A stretch of 37,354 nucleotides of DNA from an uncultured Gemmatimonadota bacterium (GTDB lineage Bacteria; Gemmatimonadota; Gemmatimonadetes; Gemmatimonadales; Gemmatimonadaceae), in contig CAIRBD010000447.1 in NCBI GenBank assembly GCA_903876745.1, forward strand, positions 1-37,354, written 5' to 3'. The notes under the pieces were generated by a model that was not told the DNA's origin, did not search any database, and was given only the letters and a program-made list of their open reading frames with translations. Positions 18,679 to 28,451 of the stretch are shown here, in pieces. The position numbers and the translations under genes are program-made. Position 1 is the first letter of the stretch, and the number at the start of each line of letters is the position of its first letter.

Positions 18679-21285
18679 GTGTCCGACACGCCGCTGCAGC
18701 TCGATGCGATCCTCACCGACCGCTACCGTATCGAGCGCCAGCTGGGGCAGGGTGGGATGGCCACCGTGTACCTCGCCGACGACCTCAAACTCGAACGGCA
18801 GGTCGCGCTGAAAGTGCTGCGCCCGGAGCTCGGCGCGGTGCTCGGTTCCGACCGGTTCCTCGCCGAGGTGAAGATCACGGCGCGGCTCGACCATCCGCAC
18901 ATCCTGACGCTCATCGACTCGGGGAGCGCCGGCGGACTGCTGTACTACGTGCTGCCGTACGTGCGCGGCGAATCGCTGCGCGATCTGCTCGACCGTGAAC
19001 AGCAGCTGGGCATCGAGCAGGCGCTGATGATCACCAAGCACATCGCGAGCGCGCTCGACTACGCGCACCGGCAGGGCGTGGTGCACCGCGACATCAAGCC
19101 CGAGAACATCCTGCTGCAGGAAGGGGAGGCGATGCTCGCCGACTTCGGTATCGCGCTCGCGGTGCAGGAGTCCGGCGGCAACCGTCTCACCGAGACGGGG
19201 CTCTCGCTCGGCACGCCGCAGTACATGAGTCCCGAGCAGGCGACGGGCGACCGGCAGCTCGACGCGCGCAGCGACGTGTACTCGCTCGCGGCCGTGCTGT
19301 ACGAGATGCTCGTGGGCGATCCGCCGATGCAGGGGAAGACGGTGCAGGCGGTGATCGCGAAGCTGCTCACTGAGCAGCCGACGCACGTGCGCACGGTGCG
19401 CCCCACGGTGAGTGAGAGCGTGGACGCGGCCGTGCAGAAAGCGCTGTCGAAGGTGCCGGCCGACCGCTTCGCGAGCGCGGGCGACTTCATGCGCGCGCTC
19501 GAGGCGGTGCCGGTGGCGTCGACCGGCGCGATGGCGGCCGCCGCGACGGCGAAGCCGCGCTCGCGCGCGCTGTTCGCGGCGGGGCTCGTCGGCGCGCTGG
19601 CGACGGTGAGCGCCATCATCATGCTCGGCGCCAAGGGGAAGTTCGGCATGGAGCACACGTCGGCGGCGCTGCGCGATCGCACGCAGCTGACGTTCACGGG
19701 CAAGATCATGGGGCCGACGTTGTCGGCCGACGGCAAGCAGCTCGCCTACTTCACCAAGTCGTGCAGCGGCGCGAGTTGCACGTATTCGGTGGATGTGCAG
19801 GACGTGGGGAGCACGGTCACGCGGCACATCATCGAGGGCGCCACGAGTTGGGGCTCGCTCGAGTGGAGTCCCGACCGGCGCAATCTGCTCGTGGGCGCCA
19901 CGATCGGCGGTCGCTCGGGCACGTTCCTCGTGTCGGCGCTGGGCGGGCCGCCGCAGGTGCTCACCGCCGGAATCGCGACGTTCTATTCGGGCGGCGACTC
20001 GCTGATCATCGCGCCCGCCTACAAAAGCGACACGTCGTTCGTGCTGCGCTTCGCCGGGCTCACGGGCGCGGTGCGCGACAGCATCCGCGTGCACACGGCG
20101 GGTGTCGGCGTCGCGGCGCTCGCGTCGGTGCCGGGCACGACGCGCATCGTGGTGATGGTGGTGCAGCCGCCGCACGGTTTCTGGCAGGTGATGAACCGCG
20201 ACGGCACGGTGACCGACAAGCTGTTGAACTCGTGCACGTGCGGCGGCACGGCGGCGCACGACGCGATCTGGATGACGCGCGCCGGCCCGACGGTGGCCGA
20301 GGCGGTGGTGCGTGTGGCGCTCGACCCGAACACCGGCAAGCTGGCGACGCATCAGGACACGATCTACAGCGGGCGATTCTCGAATCTCTCGGTGACGGCC
20401 GACGGCACGCAGATGGCGGTGGACGACGGCAGCACCACGTATTCGGTGATCGCGACGGGACTGCCCGAGTTGATGAAGGGCACGCTGCCGAGTGGTGCGC
20501 CGTTGATGCAGGCCTCGACGGGGGTGTACGCGTCGATCTCGCCCGACGGCGCGCGCATCCTCCTGCTGCGCAGTGTGCCCGGCGCGAACGGAGTGGACGA
20601 GATTCGCCTGGCGGTGGCGCCGTTCGGCGGCGGGGCGGAGGCGCCGGTGAACGTGGCTGGCCGCACGCGCGCCGCGGAGTGGGTCGATTCCATGACGCTG
20701 ATGGTGACCTCGTTCTCGTCCACGGGCACGCGGCTCTCGCTGGTCGACGCGCGCAGCGGCGCCACGGGGCGCACGCTCGACATTCCCGATTCCGGGCGCG
20801 TGCGGGCCACTCCGCTCGCCAACGGATGGGCGTGGATCCCGAAGACTCCCGACCGCGTGATCGTGGAGCAGGGCGGGCAGCGTCACGAGATCGCGAAGCC
20901 GGCGTGGTTCGATGCGTTCAGCGAGATCCATGCGTCGGCCGACGACACGCGTCTACTCGTCACGGGCTGGGGTTCGCCCACGAGCGACACGCTGCGCGTG
21001 GCGGTCGTTCCCACGGCGGGCGGCGCCGTCGTGCCGTGGTTCACGTCGTTCGGCGACCACTTCGGCGCCAACTGGATGGCCGACGGCTCGATCGGCGTGC
21101 GATTCTGGAAGACGCCAGAGTCGGTGTCGTTGCTGAAGGTCACGGCGCCCGGTCAGGCGCAACCGGTCGGCAGCGTGGCGCATGCGGCGACGGCCCTTTC
21201 GGTGTCGGCCGACCTCAAGCGCGCGACGATCGGGTGGGAGGAGTCCCGCGGCGACGCGTGGCTGTACCGGGTCGTGAAGCCGTAG
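18679..21285 (+). CDS. Transmembrane Ser/Thr protein kinase with extracytoplasmic PD40/TolB-like repeat region
   Basis: YRIERQLGQGGMATVYLA, VALKVLRPE, VVHRDIKPENILL, LADFGIAL, GTPQYMSPEQATG; one TM helix LFAAGLVGALATVSAIIMLG; then repeats such as GPTLSADGKQLAYF and ASISPDGARILLL. GTG 18679 preferred over TTG 18616. Confidence 0.92.
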   Translation: MSDTPLQLDAILTDRYRIERQLGQGGMATVYLADDLKLERQVALKVLRPELGAVLGSDRFLAEVKITARLDHPHILTLIDSGSAGGLLYYVLPYVRGESLRDLLDREQQLGIEQALMITKHIASALDYAHRQGVVHRDIKPENILLQEGEAMLADFGIALAVQESGGNRLTETGLSLGTPQYMSPEQATGDRQLDARSDVYSLAAVLYEMLVGDPPMQGKTVQAVIAKLLTEQPTHVRTVRPTVSESVDAAVQKALSKVPADRFASAGDFMRALEAVPVASTGAMAAAATAKPRSRALFAAGLVGALATVSAIIMLGAKGKFGMEHTSAALRDRTQLTFTGKIMGPTLSADGKQLAYFTKSCSGASCTYSVDVQDVGSTVTRHIIEGATSWGSLEWSPDRRNLLVGATIGGRSGTFLVSALGGPPQVLTAGIATFYSGGDSLIIAPAYKSDTSFVLRFAGLTGAVRDSIRVHTAGVGVAALASVPGTTRIVVMVVQPPHGFWQVMNRDGTVTDKLLNSCTCGGTAAHDAIWMTRAGPTVAEAVVRVALDPNTGKLATHQDTIYSGRFSNLSVTADGTQMAVDDGSTTYSVIATGLPELMKGTLPSGAPLMQASTGVYASISPDGARILLLRSVPGANGVDEIRLAVAPFGGGAEAPVNVAGRTRAAEWVDSMTLMVTSFSSTGTRLSLVDARSGATGRTLDIPDSGRVRATPLANGWAWIPKTPDRVIVEQGGQRHEIAKPAWFDAFSEIHASADDTRLLVTGWGSPTSDTLRVAVVPTAGGAVVPWFTSFGDHFGANWMADGSIGVRFWKTPESVSLLKVTAPGQAQPVGSVAHAATALSVSADLKRATIGWEESRGDAWLYRVVKP

Positions 21286-21296
21286 ATTCTGTCGGC

Positions 21297-23300
21297 ATGA
21301 AGACCATCCGACTTGCCGCGCTCGTCGCGGCCCTCGCCGTACTGCCGGTGTGGACCCCCGGCGGCGCGCAATCTCCGGTACGCACGCCGACCATCGATGA
21401 GTTGATCTCGCTCAAGCGAGCGGGCAGTCCCGAGATCTCGCCCGACGGCAAGCTCGTCGCGTACACGGTGCGCGAGACGAACTGGGACCAGAACGTGTAC
21501 GAGACGAGCATCTGGCTCGCCGAGGCGCAGAGCGGTGTGTCGTGGCGGCTCACGCGCGGTCGCAAGTCGAGCACCAATCCCACGTGGTCGCCCGACGGCC
21601 GTCGCATCGCGTTCGCGAGTGATCGCACCGACCGGCGGCAGCTGTATCTCATCGACGTGCGCGGTGGCGAATCGGAGCAGCTCACTACCGGCGACGACAG
21701 TCCGGGTGCGTTCGCCTGGTCGCCCGACGGCCGGGAGATCGCGCTCCTCATGACCGACGCGAAGAGCGATTCGGCCAAGGCGCGTGAGAAGACGTACGGC
21801 GAGTTCGACGTGATCGACAGCGACTATCGGATGACGCACCTGCACCTCCTCGATGTCGCGACCAAGAAGGTGCGGCGGCTGACGAGCGGCGCGTTCACCG
21901 TGGGGCGGTTCGGCTGGTCGCCCGATGGCAGGCAGATCGCGTTCGACCATCGCATCAACGGCGCGAACGCGAACGGCGCGTCGGCCAACATCTCGGTGGT
22001 GACGGTGGCGACCGGCGCGGTGCGGGCGCTGGTGACGCAGGAGGGGCCCGACGCGAATCCGGTGTGGTCGCCCGACGGCACGCGCATCGCGTTCGAGAGC
22101 GCGATGGCGAGCCCGAACAACTTCTTCACGAACACGCACATCGCGGTGGTGCCCGCGGCCGGCGGCGCGATCACCGACCTGAGCGCGGCGTTCGACGAGC
22201 ATCCGGCGATCGTGAAATGGGTGGGGAACACGATCTACTTCAGCGCGTCGTCGAAGACGGCGAGCTATCTGTTTTCACTGGACCCGGCGACGAAGAAAGT
22301 CACACGGTTCGCGCCGGCCGATGCGTGGGCGGGCTCCGCGTTCACGCTGAGCGCCGATGCGTCGAGCGCCGCGTTCGTCGCGAGCGATGCCGCGACATAT
22401 CCCGAGGTCTACGCCGCACCGCTCGCGACGATGAAACCGGTGAAGCTCACCGACCTCGGCGCGCAGACGAGCGCGTGGGCCAAGGCGCCGATCGAAGTGA
22501 TCTCGTGGAAGAGCAAGGACGGCACGACGATCGAAGGGGTGCTGCACAAACCGATCGGCTTCGAAGCGGGCAAGAAGTACCCGCTGCTCATCGTCATCCA
22601 CGGCGGGCCCACAGGCACGTCGCGTCCCGTGCCGTACAGCAGTGTGGGGCAGTATCCCATCGACCTGTGGACGGCGAAGGGCGCGCTGGTGCTCGAGCCG
22701 AACTATCGCGGCAGCGCCGGCTACGGCGAGAAGTTCCGTTCGCTCAACGTGCGCAACCTCGGCATCGGCGACGCGTGGGACGTGCTCTCCGGTGTGGATC
22801 ACCTCGTGAAGCAGGGGCTCGCCGATTCCACGCGGGTGGGGACGATGGGGTGGAGTCAGGGCGGCTACATCTCGGCGTTCCTCGCCACGCACGACGCGGC
22901 GCGGTTCAAGGCGATCTCGGTGGGCGCCGGGATCAGCGACTGGATGACGTACTACGTGAACACCGACATCACGCCGTTCACGCGTCAGTATCTGAAGGGC
23001 ACGCCGTGGGACGACCCCAAGATCTACGCGGAGACGTCGCCCATCACGTACATCAAGGGCGCGAAGACGCCGACGTTGATCCAGCACGGCGCCACCGACC
23101 AGCGTGTGCCGCTGCCCGACGCGTTCGAGCTGTACCGTGGGTTGAAGGACATGGGCGTGCCGAGCACGCTGATGGTGTATCGCGGGTTCGAAGGCGTGGG
23201 ACACGGGCCGTCGAAGCCCAAGTCGAGCCGCGCGCTGATGGAGCACAATCTGGACTGGTTCGGCAAGTACATCTGGGGCGAGCCATCGGCGCGCTTCTAA
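21297..23300 (+). CDS. Exported S9 family (prolyl oligopeptidase/acylaminoacyl-peptidase-like) peptidase
   Basis: Signal peptide MKTIRLAALVAALAVLPVWTPGGAQ; PD40 repeats (PEISPDGKLVAYT, PTWSPDGRRIAFASD, FAWSPDGREIALL, PVWSPDGTRIAFES); hydrolase domain with GTMGWSQGGYISAFLATHD and a C-terminal His region. Confidence 0.95.
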   Translation: MKTIRLAALVAALAVLPVWTPGGAQSPVRTPTIDELISLKRAGSPEISPDGKLVAYTVRETNWDQNVYETSIWLAEAQSGVSWRLTRGRKSSTNPTWSPDGRRIAFASDRTDRRQLYLIDVRGGESEQLTTGDDSPGAFAWSPDGREIALLMTDAKSDSAKAREKTYGEFDVIDSDYRMTHLHLLDVATKKVRRLTSGAFTVGRFGWSPDGRQIAFDHRINGANANGASANISVVTVATGAVRALVTQEGPDANPVWSPDGTRIAFESAMASPNNFFTNTHIAVVPAAGGAITDLSAAFDEHPAIVKWVGNTIYFSASSKTASYLFSLDPATKKVTRFAPADAWAGSAFTLSADASSAAFVASDAATYPEVYAAPLATMKPVKLTDLGAQTSAWAKAPIEVISWKSKDGTTIEGVLHKPIGFEAGKKYPLLIVIHGGPTGTSRPVPYSSVGQYPIDLWTAKGALVLEPNYRGSAGYGEKFRSLNVRNLGIGDAWDVLSGVDHLVKQGLADSTRVGTMGWSQGGYISAFLATHDAARFKAISVGAGISDWMTYYVNTDITPFTRQYLKGTPWDDPKIYAETSPITYIKGAKTPTLIQHGATDQRVPLPDAFELYRGLKDMGVPSTLMVYRGFEGVGHGPSKPKSSRALMEHNLDWFGKYIWGEPSARF

Positions 23301-23321
23301 CACCCCACTCGCGAGGATCGC

Positions 23322-23708
23322 ATGACCGCTGCGCTGAACGCCAAGGGCAACTTCCCGTCACTGACGGTGAACGACATCACGAAGAGCATGCATTTCTACG
23401 TGGACGGTCTCGGGTTCGAGATCGCGGACAAGAACGAGGTGGACGGCGTGCTGCGCTTCGCGATGCTGAAGGCGGGGACCACGATGCTCGGCGTGGGGCA
23501 GGATGATTTTGCCAAAGGACGAGACCGCGTGAAGGGCGCGGGCGTCCGCTTCTGGATCAGCACGGACCAGGATCTCAACGCACTGCGCGCGCGGGTGAAG
23601 GCGGCCGGGATCACGCCGGACGCCGATCCGAAGCCGTTGCCGTGGGGTCCGGTGGCGTTCGCGCTGACGGATCCGGATGGGTACATGATCACGATCAGCA
23701 ACGGGTGA
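23322..23708 (+). CDS. VOC family protein (single domain)
   Basis: PSLTVNDITKSMHFYVDGLGFEIADK...MLGVGQDDFAKGRDRVKGAGVRFWI...WGPVAFALTDPDGYMITIS. Confidence 0.88.
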   Translation: MTAALNAKGNFPSLTVNDITKSMHFYVDGLGFEIADKNEVDGVLRFAMLKAGTTMLGVGQDDFAKGRDRVKGAGVRFWISTDQDLNALRARVKAAGITPDADPKPLPWGPVAFALTDPDGYMITISNG

Positions 23709-23726
23709 TCGGCTGATAGGTGCGGT

Positions 23727-23763
23727 ACGGGGGCGTGCGCGACGGTCGCGCACGCCCCCGTTT
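23727..23763 (+). terminator. Strong intrinsic-type hairpin terminator
   Basis: cgggggcgtgcgcga-cgg-tcgcgcacgcccccg (23728-23760): perfect 15-bp stem, 3-nt loop, then a short ttt; ~20 nt past the VOC stop. Confidence 0.7.
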
Positions 23764-23850
23764 CGCGTCAGTCCTGTTGGCCGCCTATCGGCGGTCCTCC
23801 GCAGTCCGTAAATATCGGAGTTCGTCCGACTCTCTCCGGAGCATCCCGAC

Positions 23851-26800
23851 ATGTTGAAGCGCCTGTCCGCGCTGGCCGTTCGCTCGCGCACACCCCTCGT
23901 GTTCGCTGCCCTCCTGTTCGTCGCCGCCGCGACCCCCATCAAGCCCGACCTGCTGCAGGGATTGATGTGGCGCAACGTCGGCCCGTTCCGCGGAGGCCGC
24001 ATCTCTTCCGCGACCGGCGTGATCGGCGAACCCGGCACCTACTATGTAGGGCTTCCCGCCGCAGGCGTGTGGAAAACGACGAGTGCGGGCGAGGTGTGGT
24101 ATCCCGTGTTCGACGGCATCAAGGACGTGTCGTCCGTGGGATCGGTGGAAGCGGCGCCGTCGAACGGGAAGATCGTGTACGTGGGCACGGGCGATCAGGT
24201 CACCGGCGGCGTGATCAACGAGGGGAACGGCGTCTACAAGAGCGCCGACGCCGGCAAGACGTGGAAGCACATCGGGCTCGAGGCCACGAAGCAGATCCCG
24301 TCGATCATCGTCGACCCGCGCAATGCCGACGTGGTGCTTGTCGCCGCGCAGGGCGACTTGCACGCGAAGAGTGAGTCGCGCGGCGTGTTCCGCAGCACCG
24401 ACGGCGGCACGACGTGGACGAAGACGCTCTACGTGGCCGACTCCATCGGCATCCAGAAACTCGCCATCGCGTATGACCGGCCCGACGTTGTGTACGCGAC
24501 CACGAACGCGCACTACAGCGCCCCGCCGCCGCCGAGCGGCGCGGCGCCGCAGGGAGGGCGCGGTGGCGGCGCGGGGCAGTCCGGGCCGAGCGCGACCAAG
24601 GTGTTCAAGTCCGTCGACGGCGGCATCACGTGGAAGGAACTCACGGGCGGCGGCCTGCCGCGCCTGAACGGCCGCACGTCGATCGCCGTGGCGATGACGA
24701 CCGACGCGCAGCGTGTGTACCTCATCACGAACAACGGTCTGTGGCGTTCCGATGACGGCGGTGCGAACTGGAAGCAGATGGACGCGGCCGACACGCGCAT
24801 CCGCAACGGGCAGGGCGGCTACAACTGCGGTCTGTTCATCGACCCGAAGAATCCGGATGTCGTCTACACGTTCAACACGGCGGCATACAAATCCACCGAC
24901 GGCGGCAACACGTTCACGGGCATCAAGGGCGCGCCGGGTGGCGACGATCCGCAGGCGCACTGGATCGACCCGACCAACGGCAACCGCATCCTCCTCGGCT
25001 ACGATCAGGGCGCGATCGTCTCGCTCGACGGCGGCGCCACGTGGAGCTCGTGGTACAACCAGAGCACCGAGCAGGTGTACCACATCTCCACCGACAACTC
25101 GTTCCCGTACTGGATCTACGCCACGCAGCAGGACGCGGGCGCCATCCGCACGCGCAGCCGCGGCAACCTGGGCGCGATCACGCCGCTCGACTGGAACCCG
25201 GTGAACGGCTGGGAGTGGGGAACGATCATCCCCGACCCGCTGAACAACAACACCGTGTACGCGAGCGGCTCGGGCATCTCGAAGATCAGCTATCCGAGCG
25301 AGCAGTACATGAACGTGAGCCCGTCCACGAACCCGAACGTGCGCCTGCGCACGACGAGCTCGCAGCCGATCCTCTTCACGCCGTGGAACCAGCACCAGAT
25401 GCTGGCCGCGTTCCAGTTCGTGATGAGCACGGTGGACGGCGGCGCGCACTGGAAGAAGATCAGCCCGGACCTCGGCTACCCGAAGGGCGTGACGCCGCTG
25501 AGCGACACGGCGACCCCGGCGCCCGGCGCGGTGGCCGGTGGCTCCATCGAGTCGATGACGGCGTCGACGGTGGCGAAGGGGACGATCTGGGTGGGAACGA
25601 ACAACGGCCTCATCAAGGTGACGAAGGACGAAGGGAAGACGTGGGACGACGTGTCCATCCCCAACCTGCCGTTCCCGACGCGCGCGCTCGTCGAGATGGT
25701 GGACGCGTCGCACACCGATGCCGGTGGGGCGTACGCGGTGGTGGACCTCGCGCGGGTGGGCGATTACACGCCGTATGTGTATCGCACGCACGATTACGGC
25801 AAGACGTGGACGCTCATCACGAAGGGACTGCCGGTGAACCAGCCGAGCGGGAGCGTGGCGCGCGTGGTCCGCGCCGACCCCAAGCGGGCCGGGCTGCTGT
25901 ACGTGGGCACGGAGAGCGGGATGTTCGTGTCGTTCGACGACGGCGACAACTGGCAGTCGCTGCAGCTCAACCTGCCGAACACCTCGTATCGCGACATCAT
26001 CTTCAAGGGGAACGACGTCATCGTCGGCACGTACGGCCGCGGCATCTGGGTGCTGGATGACGCGGCGGTGATCCGCCAGCTGATGCCGGTCATCGCCGAC
26101 GAGCCTGTGCATTTCTTCAAGCCCGACGCGACAGTGCGTGTGCGCCGCAACATCGGGTGGAACACGCCGTTCCCGCCCGAGGTGCCGCACGCCCTCAACG
26201 CGCCCGACGGCATGATGCTGCACTATTCGCTCGGCGCGAAGCCGAGCGGTGAGATCACGATCGTGGTGAAGGATTCCTCGGGCGCTGACGTGCGCCATCT
26301 CTCGAGCACGGCCCCGGCGCCGGTGAAAGAGGCGGCACAGCCGCCGCACCCGAACTTCTGGGTGGCCGTGCCGGAAGGGCTGCCGATGAACCTCGGCATG
26401 AATCGCGCGAACTGGGATCTGCGCACCGACGCGCCGCCGGCGTTCACACACAGTTTCGAGATCAACGCAAATCCCGGCCTCACGCCGGCCTCGCCCGAAG
26501 GGACGCTCGTGGCGCCCGGCACGTACACGTTGACGCTCACGGTGGACGGCAAGAAGTACACGCAGACGGCGATGGTGACGAACGACCCCCGTTCGCCGGC
26601 GAGCACGGCGGACGTGAAGGCGCAGGCGGCGTACACCAAGAAGGTGCACGACGGCATCCGCGCGGCGTGGGACGGCTATGCGCAGGTCTCGGCGATGCGC
26701 ACGGCGCTGACCGCGGCGATGCCGACCGACACGGCGTCGGCGGCGGCGAAAGCGATCGCCGCGTTCCGCGCGTCGCTCGACAGTGTGGGCGGCAACGCGA

Positions 26801-27090
26801 CCGGCGGACGCGGGTTCGGCGGGCGCGGGGGCGGCGCGGCGGCGGCGCCGAACTTCTACGGACTGCACGGCAAGCTCATGGGATTGTTCGGCACGCAGGA
26901 GAACGGCGATCTCGCGCCGACCGAGCCGATGGTGCAGGGTTTCACGGCGGTGTGTGCCGATCTCGCAAAGACGGTGGCGCGCTGGAACACCGTGAATGCG
27001 AAGGCGGTTCCGGCATTGAACGGGGAACTCACGAAGAACGGTGGAAAGAGCGTGCCCGCCTCGGCGCCGATGACCGTTCCGAAGTGTTGA
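23851..27090 (+). CDS. Exported BNR/VPS10-type beta-propeller protein, paralog of the protein at 1271-4441
   Basis: WRNVGPFRGGRISSATG; KSADAGKTWKH, RSTDGGTTWTKT, KSVDGGITWKE, RSDDGGANWKQ, VTKDEGKTWDD; RG/G-rich low-complexity tracts. Confidence 0.9.
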   Translation: MLKRLSALAVRSRTPLVFAALLFVAAATPIKPDLLQGLMWRNVGPFRGGRISSATGVIGEPGTYYVGLPAAGVWKTTSAGEVWYPVFDGIKDVSSVGSVEAAPSNGKIVYVGTGDQVTGGVINEGNGVYKSADAGKTWKHIGLEATKQIPSIIVDPRNADVVLVAAQGDLHAKSESRGVFRSTDGGTTWTKTLYVADSIGIQKLAIAYDRPDVVYATTNAHYSAPPPPSGAAPQGGRGGGAGQSGPSATKVFKSVDGGITWKELTGGGLPRLNGRTSIAVAMTTDAQRVYLITNNGLWRSDDGGANWKQMDAADTRIRNGQGGYNCGLFIDPKNPDVVYTFNTAAYKSTDGGNTFTGIKGAPGGDDPQAHWIDPTNGNRILLGYDQGAIVSLDGGATWSSWYNQSTEQVYHISTDNSFPYWIYATQQDAGAIRTRSRGNLGAITPLDWNPVNGWEWGTIIPDPLNNNTVYASGSGISKISYPSEQYMNVSPSTNPNVRLRTTSSQPILFTPWNQHQMLAAFQFVMSTVDGGAHWKKISPDLGYPKGVTPLSDTATPAPGAVAGGSIESMTASTVAKGTIWVGTNNGLIKVTKDEGKTWDDVSIPNLPFPTRALVEMVDASHTDAGGAYAVVDLARVGDYTPYVYRTHDYGKTWTLITKGLPVNQPSGSVARVVRADPKRAGLLYVGTESGMFVSFDDGDNWQSLQLNLPNTSYRDIIFKGNDVIVGTYGRGIWVLDDAAVIRQLMPVIADEPVHFFKPDATVRVRRNIGWNTPFPPEVPHALNAPDGMMLHYSLGAKPSGEITIVVKDSSGADVRHLSSTAPAPVKEAAQPPHPNFWVAVPEGLPMNLGMNRANWDLRTDAPPAFTHSFEINANPGLTPASPEGTLVAPGTYTLTLTVDGKKYTQTAMVTNDPRSPASTADVKAQAAYTKKVHDGIRAAWDGYAQVSAMRTALTAAMPTDTASAAAKAIAAFRASLDSVGGNATGGRGFGGRGGGAAAAPNFYGLHGKLMGLFGTQENGDLAPTEPMVQGFTAVCADLAKTVARWNTVNAKAVPALNGELTKNGGKSVPASAPMTVPKC

Positions 27091-27122
27091 GTGACTGAGC
27101 GGCGGGCGTGTATGTTGCGCGG

Positions 27123-28241
27123 ATGAGCATCCACGCCCGCTTCTTCGCCCTGTTGGTCCTCGCGGCGCCGGTCGCGCTCCATGCGCAGGCCGGCGCCGCG
27201 CGCGTCGATCGCGCCGAGCACCGCGAGTTCACGATCGCGAACTTCCGTAACGAAGGCGGCGTCACGCTGCCAGCGGCGCGCATCGTGTACGGTACGTACG
27301 GCCATCTCAACGCCGCGCGTGACAACGTGGTGCTGCTGCCGTCGCACTACATGGCGAACCATCACGGCTACGAGTGGCTCATCGGTCCTGGGCTCGCACT
27401 CGACACGACCACGCTGTTCCTCGTGGCGACGGAGCTGTTCGGCAACGGCGCGTCGTCGTCGCCGAGCAACACGCCCGAGCCGTTTCACGGGCCGCGATTC
27501 CCGGTGATGACGATCCGCGACAACGTGGAGGCGGTGCATCGGCTGTTGGTGGACGACCTGAAGGTGACGCACCTGCGGGCCGTGATCGGGTTCTCGATGG
27601 GGGCGCAGCAGGCGTTCCAGTGGGCCGTGAGCTATCCCGTGTTCGCCGATCGCATCGTGGCGACCTCGGGCACGGCCAAGACGTATGGGCACGGTGTGGT
27701 GCGCCTCGAGGGGCAGATCGCAGCGCTCACGGCCGACTCGGCGTTTCACGGCGGCGAGTACACCTCGCCGCCCAAACAGGGACTGGCGGCGTTCGGCATG
27801 GTGTGGGCCGCCTGGCTCTACTCGCAGGAATGGTGGCGGCGCGAGCTGTGGCGCGGTGGGAGCGCGCCGGGCACGACGTTCGAGCAGGCCATGAGCGCGT
27901 GGCGCACGCGGTTCAGCGCTGACGCGAACAACTATATCCTCCAGGCGCGCACCTGGCAGCGGCACGATGTAGGCGGCACGCCCGGATTCGATGGCGACGC
28001 GGAACGCGCGTTGCGCTCGATCACGGTGCCGGTGTTGTACATGCCCTCGGCGACTGATCTGTATTTTCCGGTGGGGGACGCGCGGTACGAAGCGCAGTTC
28101 ATCAAGAACGTCTCGTTCGTGCCGATTCCGTCGCTGTGGGGGCACCCCGCGGGCGCCGCGGCGAATCCCGAGGACAAGAAGTTCCTCAATGAGACGATCG
28201 CGCGGTTCCTGGCCGGGGAACGTGTGCCGTCCACGCCATAG
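27123..28241 (+). CDS. Exported alpha/beta hydrolase related to homoserine O-acetyltransferase (MetX-like)
   Basis: Signal peptide MSIHARFFALLVLAAPVALHAQ; NVVLLPSHYMANHHGYEWLIGPGLALDTTTLFLVATELFGNG; nucleophile elbow VIGFSMGAQQAFQWAVSYP; IVATSGTAKTYGHG. Confidence 0.85.
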   Translation: MSIHARFFALLVLAAPVALHAQAGAARVDRAEHREFTIANFRNEGGVTLPAARIVYGTYGHLNAARDNVVLLPSHYMANHHGYEWLIGPGLALDTTTLFLVATELFGNGASSSPSNTPEPFHGPRFPVMTIRDNVEAVHRLLVDDLKVTHLRAVIGFSMGAQQAFQWAVSYPVFADRIVATSGTAKTYGHGVVRLEGQIAALTADSAFHGGEYTSPPKQGLAAFGMVWAAWLYSQEWWRRELWRGGSAPGTTFEQAMSAWRTRFSADANNYILQARTWQRHDVGGTPGFDGDAERALRSITVPVLYMPSATDLYFPVGDARYEAQFIKNVSFVPIPSLWGHPAGAAANPEDKKFLNETIARFLAGERVPSTP

Positions 28242-28248
28242 GCGGGCG

Positions 28249-28341
28249 GTGCTCGTGTTCTTGCTTCGCCTTGCGACGGAAGAGGATGTTCCGGTACTGA
28301 ACGTGCTCATCGAGCGATCGGCGCGCGCCCTGAACGACTAA
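28249..28341 (+). pseudogene. Vestigial N-terminal fragment of a GNAT acetyltransferase
   Basis: GTG-started 30-codon frame VLVFLLRLATEEDVPVLNVLIERSARALND* resembles GNAT N-termini (IRxATxxDxPALxxLIExSxRAL) and then stops. Confidence 0.45.
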
Positions 28342-28451
28342 CTGCTCCGCTGGCTATCGCGCTGCCCTCGGCGCATATTCGTCCATCCTCAGCACGGACC
28401 GCACGGAGGATCTTCGCCCGCGTCGGACGTCGTGAACCTGCGGAGGCGCAG

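Noticed and set aside
18529-20931. 800-aa minus-strand ORF opposite the Ser/Thr kinase
   Set aside because: Low-information Arg/His-rich translation; kinase motifs on the plus strand are unambiguous.
19761-21296. Upstream part of the 1179-aa ORF containing the S9 peptidase
   Set aside because: It overlaps the kinase in another frame; the peptidase signal peptide begins at 21297.
23785-26868. 1027-aa minus-strand ORF opposite the second BNR protein
   Set aside because: Antisense GC artefact; the sense strand has signal peptide and repeat motifs.
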